Shown here one piece after another: positions 1-7,579 of a stretch of DNA of 20,392 nt. Where the stretch lies: NCBI GenBank assembly GCA_000708835.1, contig DF237876.1, positions 1-20,392 of the forward strand, given 5' to 3'. Made by a program: the position numbers and the translations under genes. Every line of letters begins with the position of its first letter. The first letter of the stretch is position 1. Origin of the DNA: Klebsormidium nitens. Taxonomy: Eukaryota; Streptophyta; Klebsormidiophyceae; Klebsormidiales; Klebsormidiaceae. Below the pieces are notes generated by a model. That model was not told the DNA's origin, searched no databases, and was given only the letters and a program-made list of their open reading frames with translations.

Positions 1-55
1 CATTGACACGGCAAGACACAGGGATTGGCCGGCATAGGCAACATTCCGAGGACCA

Positions 56-108
56 GCGCAAAGTTTACGCAGAAACCTCGAAATGGATGATGATCGTAAA
101 CTTTGCGC
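56..108. repeat. Palindromic hairpin element HP1
   Basis: The arms 56-69 (GCGCAAAGTTTACG) and 95-108 (CGTAAACTTTGCGC) are a perfect 14-bp inverted repeat around a 25-base loop. The stem core matches two other hairpins in the window (487-541 and 1814-1873), and the loop starts with GAAACCTC as the second one does. It therefore looks like one member of a small dispersed foldback family rather than a chance palindrome. I see no target-site duplication or coding capacity. It could be a miniature foldback element, or DNA whose transcript forms a stem-loop. Confidence 0.7.
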
Positions 109-486
109 AAAACGACGAAATTGCATATTATAAAACGACTAGCTACAATGTTTTTGCCTAGGACACTTAGGACGCCACGATGCTCTCAGAATGCACGAAA
201 AGCCTTTCTCAATGCCCAAAACTTCTGCAAAAACTTCCGCCCTGCGGTACTGCTCCGGAAAACTTTGCTCAGAAAAGCGAAGTTTCCGCCCCGACTTCGC
301 TCCGCTCAGGGGGGCTCCAACTTTGCTTTGCTTCGCTCAGTTTTCCTCCGCTTATTGCAACATGGATCTGCTACCAACAAAGTAGAAACTTCCTTCAAAT
401 ATAACGGCTCTAAGAACTTACATAACAGCTCCTTCATAAGCGTTGCTCCCGCGTTCCTGCGGAGATAATGCGCTCGAATGAGTCTA
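109..486. other. Non-coding stretch with CTTYGCT-type simple repeats
   Basis: No credible gene. The open frame over 103-468 begins at TTG and encodes a low-complexity basic peptide. Positions 226-355 are built from imperfect copies of a short phrase: AACTTTGCTCAG at 261, ACTTCGCTCCGCTCAG at 294, and AACTTTGCTTTGCTTCGCTC starting at 319. This is a degenerate simple-sequence tract. Between 257 and 287 it also folds into a stem of about 12 bp. Confidence 0.5.
257..287. repeat. Stem-loop in simple-repeat tract
   Basis: Bases 257-269 (GGAAAACTTTGCT) pair with 276-287 (AGCGAAGTTTCC) through 12 pairs, with one G-T wobble and one bulged A, around a 6-base loop. The surrounding tract is rich in AACTTTGCT and AAGCGAAG words, so the fold may be a by-product of inverted copies of the simple repeat. 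No poly-T run or promoter sits beside it. Confidence 0.4.
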
Positions 487-541
487 GGCGCGCAGATTAC
501 GCTGAAACCTCCATATGCCTCACCAGCGTAAGTTGTGCGCC
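487..541. repeat. Palindromic hairpin element HP2
   Basis: The left arm 487-503 (GGCGCGCAGATTACGCT) and right arm 525-541 (AGCGTAAGTTGTGCGCC) pair at 14 of 17 positions. Two of the three mismatches would be G-U pairs in RNA. The loop is 21 bases and begins GAAACCTC, as in HP1. Same family as the hairpins at 56-108 and 1814-1873. The wobble-compatible changes hint that pairing matters at the RNA level, but one example is weak evidence. Confidence 0.65.
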
Positions 542-612
542 AGCAGCAAAGACACATTGAAAATGACAGGCACTCACGTAATTGGTCAAGACATCAATTG
601 AGATCAACCTAC

Positions 613-643
613 ATACTACCGTCAACGCTTGACAAGGTAGTAT
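613..643. repeat. Strong short stem-loop
   Basis: ATACTACC-GTCAA (613-625) pairs with TTGAC (629-633) and GGTAGTAT (636-643): 13 pairs, a 3-base loop (CGC) and a 2-base AA bulge. It is unrelated to the HP family. There is no T-run after it and no neighbouring gene, so a terminator role cannot be argued. It may be a structured RNA or a relic of a small foldback element. Confidence 0.45.
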
Positions 644-1290
644 AACTCGTGTCTCACCCTCAATTGTTGCCTTTCTTGATCATCACGCAGACCTTGATTG
701 ACAACAATGCTTATCCTGCAATGTACAATTAGCAGACAAATGAGCGATTGAGGTAATCAGTGGGAATGATCCAACTCAATATCAAGCTGCAAAGCTGGTT
801 TGTACATGAGAACTCTATCAGCAAACATTGCAATGATGACAGTCAAGATGAACAACTCTCACACAATTCTTCAGAGAATCCACTTGAGTCACCTGCACGT
901 ACGCAAATGGCGGTAACTTACTATGCCACTGCGGCATCCGGTGCCATCTTCAAAAGACTCGCATCTACCTGAATCTCTTACTTTATCTAGCTAGAGCTTG
1001 ATTAAGAGTTCTGGAAGCCGAGCATAATGCCCGCATAATGTTGCATATGCTCTCTTTCCTTTGGGGTTGTCTCCACATGTTGCGCTCCATTTGGAAGTCA
1101 GCCGCCTCTTGTCTGACATCTGCGATCCCCGGCCGCCATTGCTCCGCTGCTCTATTAACGCACACGGACAATGCCGTTGCAGGGTGTCATTGCACTGAAA
1201 TCTGAAGGTAACTTGGAAGGCCCGCGCCATGTGGCGCCCTACAACACGGCGCCCGAGTCATGGGTTACCTAGCTAGCGACCTACTTCACT
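644..1290. other. Unassigned sequence, no gene seen
   Basis: About 650 bases with only short open frames (up to about 80 codons, on both strands), none resembling a known protein. AT-rich to about 970, then more GC-rich. Words such as TCAATTGAG and CAATTG recur near 590-770. I see no RNA gene, repeat copy or promoter that I can support. Confidence 0.4.
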
Positions 1291-1360
1291 GTCGAGTCTA
1301 GGCCTATATTATGTGTCGAATCTAGGCCTAGGTTGAGTCCAGGCTAGGTAGGTAGGTAGG
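1291..1360. repeat. Short direct repeats plus (TAGG)4 microsatellite
   Basis: GTCGAGTCTAGGCCTA at 1291-1306 recurs as GTCGAATCTAGGCCTA at 1315-1330 (15 of 16 matching). A weaker third version, GTTGAGTCCAGGCTAG, lies at 1332-1347. It runs directly into four perfect TAGG units (1345-1360), followed by GTGAGTGACTGAGTGAGTC. This is a small decayed tandem repeat with a microsatellite grown from its end. Confidence 0.7.
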
Positions 1361-1445
1361 TCACTGCGTGAGTGACTGAGTGAGTCGAATTTTGAATTTG
1401 AACTACCTATTTGAGTTGGCCACGGGCCCGAATTTTGAACTCCGA

Positions 1446-1572
1446 CCGTCGATGCGATCATCGACGGCGGATGGAGAGATCGCAGATCGTCGGTACATAC
1501 CCTAGGCCAGGTATGTACCACTCTGAGTAGTATGGACCGGGAGGCGCCACAGGACCGACCGCGGTGCGGTCC
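1446..1572. repeat. Cluster of three perfect inverted repeats
   Basis: Three separate perfect stem-loops lie within 130 bases. CCGTCGATG/CATCGACGG (1446-1454 and 1459-1467) has a 4-base loop. GGTACATACC/GGTATGTACC (1492-1501 and 1510-1519) has an 8-base loop. GGACCG/CGGTCC (1552-1557 and 1567-1572) encloses the palindrome ACCGCGGT. No open frame is convincing here. Possible roles are protein-binding palindromes or a structured transcript; none is shown by the sequence. Confidence 0.55.
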
Positions 1573-1676
1573 GGGGATAGGGACCGGTTGGCGACACGAC
1601 ACGCGGGCAAGGCCCTAGGTTGGCCGCTCAAATTTCACCCGGAAATTGACAGTGGCCGACCGGTAGATAACAACAA

Positions 1677-1684
1677 TATATAAA
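1677..1684 (+). promoter_or_regulatory. TATA-like box upstream of tRNA-like unit
   Basis: TATATAAA lies about 30 bases before the likely 5' end of the tRNA-like sequence at 1712. In plants and fission yeast a TATA element near -30 assists Pol III at tRNA genes. The surrounding sequence is AT-rich anyway, so the match may be chance. Confidence 0.3.
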
Positions 1685-1711
1685 TTTAATGTTTACTTGT
1701 CCCTGCCGCAA

Positions 1712-1790
1712 TCGATAGTAGCTTAGTGGTAGCGCGCCTGGTTTTCTTAGGCTGCGATCGAAATATGACGGGTTCGATTCTCATCTCAAT
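1712..1790 (+). ncRNA. tRNA-derived sequence with A and B boxes (SINE-head-like or tRNA pseudogene)
   Basis: TAGCTTAGTGG at 1719-1729 fits the Pol III A box (TRGCNNARYNNGG), and GGTTCGATTCT at 1771-1781 fits the B box and T-loop. Between them GCCT (1736-1739) pairs with AGGC (1749-1752), enclosing an anticodon-like T-rich loop. The interval between the boxes is several bases longer than in a standard short-variable-loop tRNA. The acceptor arms (1712-1718 and 1785-1791) barely pair, and the D and T stems each hold a mismatch, so a functional tRNA is unlikely. Intact internal promoter boxes with lost tRNA folding are typical of tRNA-derived SINE heads and tRNA pseudogenes. The stretch GTAGCGCGCCTG resembles arginine-type tRNAs, but isotype assignment is not safe. 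Confidence 0.6.
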
Positions 1791-1813
1791 GTAGCTTTTC
1801 TCGGTTTCGCCTT

Positions 1814-1873
1814 CTGGCGCACAGTTTACGCTGCATAGCGGTATCACCATGTTCAACGTAAACTGCGCGCCAG
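1814..1873. repeat. Palindromic hairpin element HP3
   Basis: The arms 1814-1830 (CTGGCGCACAGTTTACG) and 1857-1873 (CGTAAACTGCGCGCCAG) match at 16 of 17 positions around a 26-base loop. The core GCGCANAGTTTACG is shared with HP1 and HP2. This copy sits 23 bases after the tRNA-like sequence and 10 bases before a T6 run. It could therefore be the body of a Pol III transcript that begins at the tRNA-like head. Confidence 0.7.
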
Positions 1874-1883
1874 TACTCACTCC

Positions 1884-1889
1884 TTTTTT
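1884..1889 (+). terminator. Possible Pol III terminator (T6)
   Basis: A run of six T lies 11 bases after hairpin HP3, and oligo-T is the Pol III stop signal. A shorter TTTT at 1796-1799, right after the tRNA-like part, could stop transcription earlier in organisms where four T suffice. Confidence 0.35.
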
Positions 1890-2144
1890 ATTTGGGTCCA
1901 CGACTTTTCCCGAGGTCTCTTTTTCATCCCCAAGTGCCCTCGCGAGCAGGGCAGTGGCTAGTAGTTCAGGGAAACTTAGTTTAAGACGCTCAGACCCTTC
2001 CAGACTTTTTAAATGTGCACTGAGCCTGAAGCAACTAAAGAGATCCCAGCGCGCACTTTACGCCCGACAGGTCGGATAAGGCTACACATCGTAACGTGTG
2101 CAAGCCTCGTCCCGTGTTCAAACCGGTACCGAGTGATACAGTGG
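1890..2144. other. Unassigned sequence
   Basis: Open frames in both directions overlap here, without recognisable domains. I see no promoter, RNA gene or match to the large repeat units. Confidence 0.4.
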
Positions 2145-2441
2145 CGGCACGGTGGGCGGCATGTGTCCGGCACTATTGAAAAGTGGCAGTATTGCGTGCG
2201 GCATATGCACGAGCCGTCACGGCAGCCGGCGAAGCTGGCACGGAGATCGGCTGCCGCGCACGAACGTGACGGCTTGCCTGTACGGCACAAACATGAGGCC
2301 GTCCGGCAGCCATAGACATTGCCGGCATCATGCGGCACTTGTTGCGGCAAACAGAGTGCCGAACGGTGGGCTGCAGCAGGTGGGCAGCAGTCAACGGCAC
2401 GCGTGCGGCACTAAAGCTGTCTGGTCGGCATGTCTGCGGCA
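2145..2441 (+). repeat. CGGCA motif cluster with about 10.4-bp phasing
   Basis: CGGCA occurs on the plus strand at 2145, 2157, 2168, 2199, 2220, 2283, 2304, 2323, 2333, 2345, 2395, 2406, 2426 and 2437. The complement TGCCG is rare in the same interval. Spacings are 12, 11, 31, 21, 63, 21, 19, 10, 12, 50, 11, 20 and 11, close to multiples of 10-11, and 292 bases span about 28 steps of 10.4. Several gaps hold variants such as CGGCT, TGGCA or CCGGCG. It could be a decayed 10-11-bp minisatellite (unit like TGCGGCACTAN) or an array of protein-binding sites on one face of the helix. A CGGCA-rich tract also leaves stop-free frames, which explains the open frame across it. Confidence 0.7.
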
Positions 2442-2655
2442 CCTGGTCGGTTTATTGGAAATTTTGCGATGGGTCTGTATTCATGGGCCGGGTGTTTTGA
2501 TGTTCATGAGAGGTTTCGATCAGACCGCGTCAGCCTCTACAGCGAGCTTTCTTGCTGTCCATCGAGCTGCGCTTCGAGCACTAGCTCCTGATTCGGGGAT
2601 AGAGTACGACAACTTGGGCGCCCATTTACCGAAGTTGCTCGACCAGCAGGAGTAG
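2161..2655 (+). CDS. Unrecognised open frame, doubtful
   Basis: An ATG at 2161 opens about 164 codons to a TAG at 2653-2655. The first 95 or so codons run through the CGGCA cluster and give a Cys/His/Arg-rich peptide with no plausible fold, probably a by-product of the repeat. The last 70 residues have more normal composition, with phrases such as FDQTASAST, AVHRAALRALAPDSG and HLPKLLDQQE, and could be an exon or transposon fragment. No domain is recognised. No conserved partner is visible in the repeat units further right. Confidence 0.15.
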   Translation: MCPALLKSGSIACGICTSRHGSRRSWHGDRLPRTNVTACLYGTNMRPSGSHRHCRHHAALVAANRVPNGGLQQVGSSQRHACGTKAVWSACLRHLVGLLEILRWVCIHGPGVLMFMRGFDQTASASTASFLAVHRAALRALAPDSGIEYDNLGAHLPKLLDQQE

Positions 2656-2676
2656 CGAAGTACTGGATTATTAGGC

Positions 2677-3140
2677 GGGTACCGCCCACTAACAGGTCCA
2701 TCTTACCACACTCGCATGACCAGTATCTGGCTGCGGCTCTACAAGATTCTTTAAACTTTCTTGTCCAAGACCCTCACTGGGGGACTCATGACGATCCAAT
2801 AAGGTTTCTTGCGGAGGTCAAGAACAATGTATGAGAAGCCCCGTGATTATTTCCCGGTTAGGTTAAAATTTTTCTTGACTATTTCTTTCAAACTGCACAA
2901 GACCACGATAATCTCATAGTTCAGAGCCAACGTTGTCCATTCGGCTTTCAGTAACGCCCGCTCCTTGGCAAACCGCTTGCCTAATGTCACGGCGCTAGTT
3001 GTCATAGCCGCCCTTTTCAACAAATCTCGAAGGCGTTCGGGGCCGACCTGATTGACGGCTTGAGCAGCCATTAAATTGAGCCGGGAGAAACACCTTTCGG
3101 CCTCAGGAAGACACACAGGGAGTTTCAGATCCAGAGCGGA
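2677..3140. repeat. Partial left copy of the A-unit right end
   Basis: TACCGCCCACTAACAGG at 2681 matches ACCGCCCACTAGCAGCCTCAT in both large units (8901 and 13540). TTGGCAAACCGCTTGCC at 2964 matches 9178 and 13810, GTCATAGCCGCC at 3001 matches 9213 and 13846, and TTTCGGCCTCAGGA near 3095 matches CTGGCCTCAGAT in A1. Order and spacing are kept, so this is a truncated, older copy of the right quarter of the A unit. It contains the hAT-like segment. Confidence 0.6.
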
Positions 3141-3254
3141 CTGAGCGGTTGCTAGGAACATGTGAATGTCGACCATATAAGTACTTAGCGGCAAGCAACC
3201 GATCATGCTAATACTCGCTTCTGCAGAAGCAGACGCATACGGCGCGTCTCGTGC
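2847..3254 (-). pseudogene. hAT transposase C-terminal dimerisation segment (fragment)
   Basis: The minus strand is open from 3254 to a TAA at 2847, with an ATG at 3206 giving 119 residues. Residues 25-46 contain LDLKLPV, then PEAERCFSRLNLM, followed by NQVGPERLRDLL at 52-63. The order 'A..L.lPv...ER.FS.lnl....n....ERL..Ll' is the signature of the hAT dimerisation domain, in which ER-x-FS is the most constant part. The usual WW motif upstream is missing, and no catalytic DDE region or BED finger is found in the 1.5 kb beyond, so this is a fragment. About 55 further residues after the domain end in FNLTGK. The DNA aligns with the right ends of both 4.6-kb units (8900-9345 and 13540-13990), where the frame is broken, making this the best preserved copy. 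It could instead be an exon of a domesticated hAT-derived host gene. Confidence 0.55.
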
Positions 3255-3259
3255 TCATC

Positions 3260-4119
3260 GTGTGCAGTTGCTCGACGCCCTCACTGGGTCCTCCAACCAG
3301 AAAAGCTGGAGAGACTCAACATCAAAGACTTAAAAACAACTTCAACCGAGCGACTCGTGGTTTCCAAGGAGGCTTCTTACGGGCTCGTGCGCCTCAGTAC
3401 GCCTTTTTATGAAGGTCCAAATGAAAAGGCGCATCGTTATGGCTCTATAGGCATAAGCGAATCGGCGGCTCGTTCCTGTCTCGCGATCACCAAAGAGTCA
3501 CAAGCCGCCCAACCCTAGTGGAGAAAAACGATACTTCAATAGGATGTTGAAGCTGTGGGTGCCAGCTGCAATTTTGAATGGTTTCTTGGGAAAATCAAGA
3601 TGCTGTAAGCACGCAAGCTGATCATGATCTTTCGGCTGAGTTTCCCGAAAGGCGAGCGATCTTCCGTACAACCGCCGGTTAGAAGCGAGCCCGTGGGTCA
3701 AAGATTTGCAGGATCAGAAGCACAAACTAATAGTTGACGACAGGATCGTTCTAACCCTCATGTGCTGAGGCCTTGCAAGATGGAAGATTCTGCGGCTTCG
3801 GCAAGATCACAGTCCATGCATCCGTGGCAAAGGCGAAGAGTGCCAGAAGCAAGTTGTTCTTCAAGGCCATTGATATTAAGAATCATCAAAGATCAGGAAA
3901 GCCGTGTGAGGATCTCGGCATTCACTCCCACTTAAGCCCACGGCGCTCGAACGTCGAAAAGCAATTAACTTTACTGACTTGATCGGCTTTGAGAGATAAG
4001 AAGAGAGAAGAGCCGCGGCCAACTCCTGATGCCGTCAGAAGACAATCCCGAACTCGACAGCTGCTCATGGACGACTTTCCAACCAGGGGACGAAGTTTTT
4101 CAGTGAATTTATTCTTCAA
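3260..4119. other. Unassigned spacer between partial A copies
   Basis: About 860 bases with no gene that I can support; open frames stay below about 70 codons. I found no convincing match to the A or B units by eye. It may be the unrecognisable interior of a decayed, internally deleted A unit, since flanking pieces on both sides are A-derived. Confidence 0.35.
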
Positions 4120-4737
4120 TCACGATGAAGCAAACCCGTGGATTGCCATAATACGCTAAACGGTATGAGCATGCAGAACGGCTTCTCCAACCATCAAGTC
4201 CGGAGTCTGGCCAACTAAAGGCCAGACCGGCGCAATGATCATAGCCGTCATTTATCTTTGGATATACCTGTAGTGCTGCCACTAATCGACAGCCCAAAAA
4301 CAAGTCAAGCGAGCAGTAGAACTGAAATGCAAACCAAGATGGGTCTTGGTCTTGGAGACCCACCTCGAAGTGCCAACCAAAGTACTGACCTGAGTCGGAA
4401 GCAACAGCGGAGAGTCCCATTGGTACTGCTAGCAAGCGATCATGCCACCTTTCTGTACCGCCGTATTGCCGTTGCCGCTGGCAGGAAAATGCAATCATCA
4501 TACAAAGGACAACATGTGAAGGCACTTCTGCATTCTAAAGGTAAGTTGACCGCTTAGCAAGATTCTTCGCCCGCCAGCAAATATGCAGTATTAAAACGGC
4601 AAGTCCACATTTCAGAAGGTACCCAAAAAAGCCACTCAATTCAATGTTCGGGGTATGAAAACAGACTCAGAAAGCGTTGCTCGTCTCGCCTGAACGGATT
4701 CTGCGGAAGAATCCTTCCTCTATTCTAAAGGAGACCC
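4120..4737. repeat. Decayed, internally deleted A-unit copy (A0)
   Basis: GATTGCCATAATACGCT at 4141 matches GATTGCCATAATTGGCGTCT in A1 (8339). GGCGCAATGATCATAGCC (4229-4246) matches CGCGCATCTGTCATAGCC (8382-8399), and GCAAACCAAGATG (4330) matches GCAAACCGCAAAAGATG (8489). The right end, CTATTCTAAAGGAGACCC before CCTTCGCCGGG, parallels CCATCCTAGAGAGC before CCCTTCGCCGGG at 9370-9395. This supports a further tandem copy to the left of A1, much shorter than 4.6 kb. A roughly 70-base addition relative to A1 carries the inverted repeat at 4207-4229. Confidence 0.4.
4207..4229. repeat. Inverted repeat GTCTGGCC/GGCCAGAC
   Basis: Perfect 8-bp arms enclose a 7-base loop (AACTAAA). A2 has the related CGGCCAACTCCAAGGCCAGACC near 13211, and the hAT-block TTGGCAAACGGCTTGCCA (9178 and 13810) has the same kind of symmetry. 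The motif therefore recurs at more than one place in the repeat family. Confidence 0.45.
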
Positions 4738-5019
4738 AAAACCTTCGCCGGGCCCTTTGCAAATCACATTGTCATCGAAACGGGTCAGTTCACAGCCAAA
4801 AATGAGGCAAGCCTGCAACAGACATTCAATAAAGGTTCGCGCGGCAAAGAACTGAAGCTGCCTTCGAATGCTTTGGCTCTATGCACTAGCCACGCTTCCA
4901 GACCAACCAATCTAACATGGGCTTCGAGTTTTCCTGACTGCGGCCGCTAGTCGCGAAAGCGTCACAGTCGTACGCGTGACAATCACGTTTCAAGACGTAC
5001 AGAACTCCTGTGACACGCG

Positions 5020-5260
5020 CCTCCGGGTTTTTCCAGGCAAGGCCTACGCCCAAACTAAAGTTGCCTCGCGCCGGCGCGGCCGTGGCGCCGCTGCATTGGT
5101 TGCGCGGCGCCCACAACTTCTACCCGCGCCGCGGCCGCACCACGCGGCCAACCGCGCGTTTCCAGTGGGCACGCGCCGCGCCGAGTGGATTGAATGGCCG
5201 AGCCATTATGTCTGTTGCCAAGCAACCGCGCTCGGCGGGCGGCCGGGCCGCTCACAGTAT
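5020..5260. promoter_or_regulatory. GC-rich, CpG-dense block with conserved ATTGG (CCAAT) motif, A1
   Basis: The block is very rich in CG dinucleotides and contains GCGGCCGC-type words. GGCGCCGCTGCATTGGTTGC begins at 5085 and is almost unchanged in A2 (from 9705), while the GC-rich flanks differ freely. ATTGG at 5095-5099 is CCAAT on the minus strand. A CCAAT motif inside a CpG-rich island is typical of eukaryotic promoters, so the unit may once have carried a promoter here. Long stop-free frames over this block (4976-5362 and others) are expected from its composition and are not treated as genes. Confidence 0.3.
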
Positions 5261-7579
5261 CAGCTGCGCGAACCAGTTAACTGCACTTTCAATGCCTTTC
5301 ATCAACTGAGGGCGAGCCAGTATCACGTAAGTGACTTTCGTGGTTACGGAGCTTTCAGATAAATACCCGTTGGTATACGATCTTTTCTGTCCGCTTGGTC
5401 AGCCCGAAAGAGTAGAAGGAATCCATAGAAGTTCCCTTCCGAAGCCGTCGTACTTATGTGACGTGTTGGCGTGTAATTCGGATTGCCCCCAAATGGTTCT
5501 CTGGATGCCACCACTGCTGTGGTACAGTACTTGAGAACAAGTTGGCAGATTTCTTCGCACCAAAATCGGGTCTCCTAAGCTATTAAAACACCGAGTGAGC
5601 GCAACGGAGACAATTGCATCTCGGCTCAGATGATGGGTCCACTGAATCCTGCTGCTGACGCCTGTTCAACACCAAGCGCAAATTGGTCATAGCCGAGGCG
5701 ATGTACCGCGCAAAATAAAAAATTAGGCTTTCATTTCAAGGCGAATGAAGGCAGTTGTAGAGTCAATAGATCACGTTAACAGATCTGGCATCCGAGTCAC
5801 AAAATGTCAAAACTGCAGTGGGTTTGCAAATTCGGGTGTGCGTATCTTCACCGCCAGATCGGAGTGAGTGCCAACAAGCAAGCGAGGTCGGTCCAAAAAG
5901 TGTCGCAAACATGTCACTTCTGCTTCGAAAGTTTGCCTTATAAGCAGGAAATGCTTACCTGCCTCATTAAGAGCGTTTGCTTTTCGGGAACAAAGTTGAA
6001 CACGACAGCGCGAGAAAGCTCGTCAGGTCCAAGAGTGCAGTAAGTTCGTAACCCAATCCAAGCAGGACCGGCGCCCAGTTCCTTGAGTGCAAACTGTGCA
6101 AGATGTAGCTACGATTCCCTGTCAAGTCCGAACATCTCAGGGCACGCTTAAGACATTCAACCAGCCCATTGGCGTCCAAAGATCGTTGAAAGGTGGTGTG
6201 ATCACAGCGTGCTTGGCCTTGCTAAATGAGGGTAATTTTTGGTCCGATCCTGATCCATGTGTTCTGAATCCGTCCGGAAGGAAAGGAAGCGAGGAAACAT
6301 TGGGCAGTGACTGAAGTTGGTCCCGGACGTTAAACATGTCAAAAGGCGTTGGGCGCGTGTTAATTTGGGACGTACTTATTGGCGCTTCAACTGATATTGG
6401 ACAATTCCAATTTTGACTGGAGACCATGGGTCCCCAGCATCGCCTGTAACTTCTTTCAAGTCATGAGCTGCAAACGACATCTCATTTCAGGATTCTATCT
6501 GTTCCGTTTTGAAGAGCAAACGTCTCTTCTTTTAACGTGCCTTGCCCGCAAGCGACCTATTCTGCACGCCGAAGTGTCTGCAGACAAAAAGGCTGATTAA
6601 GTAAACATGTCATTCTCAATTCGAACCGAAACACGTACAACCTTCTGGTGGTCAAGTCCTGGTTTACATAGTACACCACACATACATCTTCCAGTGTCAA
6701 AGGCCCAATCAATGTTGAAGTGAGGCGAAGCATCGACGCCCCCACAGACGTCACACTTGCAAAGCAGAGTGACGCCCTCGCTTTTGAATGCCGTGTCCGC
6801 CAGTCGAGGGAGGTCGAAAGTAAAGGCGACCTCGTGCCTTCAACATCCAGAATCTAAAAAGGCTCAACACTTGCACTACGCCCGTCATTGCAGACGTCGT
6901 TGCGGAACTCTCACAGGACACGATGAGTCTTGTGGGATCAGGTGTAACATCCTTAGCCTCATCACTGAGTCTGTAAATGTTCAGCGCCGGATCTGCCTAA
7001 TTCTCGGCACGTATATTCTCTTGCAAGGACCCGCTCAAGAACGTCGACCAAAGATTGGCAAGGCGTCTTTTTCCACAACCAGGCTTCGGAAAGTGCTAGC
7101 AATTTCATGGTTCAAATGTGCTTCATATGTGCTCCGGACGGGAGAAAGTAAGGTAGACGGATTGCTTGGCCAAACTTCGAGCGATTGTCCGACGTAGAAC
7201 TTGCTCAACCGCTTCAGCCAGTGGAACTACCTATGAGGATTGAGTCTTCAATTGGGTACGTGAGCGGTATGATCATGAGCCACAAGTGCATAAAACCTAT
7301 GCAGCCGGAGACCAGACGGGAGAGACGAACGCTTACTGTGACTGGCCTTGCCCGGATTCAGATCGAAGATGACCAAATCTCACGCTATTCAAGTGAAAGC
7401 TGATCATTTTTGGCTCTAAGACGCCTCAGAAACGTCCGTCGAACGCAAACTTCTGGTGGCGCTTCGAAAGTAGCCCAGTCGTGCAGAACAGATAGCACAA
7501 CGCCGCCAGGAAGAATACGCAAAAGACGCCTCGAATGAAAAGCTTTGGCTTTGCAGCGAGAAGCCCAGGGAGAGCGTGT

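Noticed and set aside
103-468. 121-codon open frame
   Set aside because: It begins at TTG, lies in a simple-repeat tract, and gives a low-complexity basic peptide with no domain.
1712-1790. Functional tRNA gene
   Set aside because: The acceptor stem barely pairs and the D and T stems contain mismatches; only the promoter boxes are intact.
4109-4525. 138-codon minus-strand frame
   Set aside because: It starts at GTG and has no domain; the short likeness to a frame at 8136-8564 (GYD-x-CA) is explained by shared repeat DNA.
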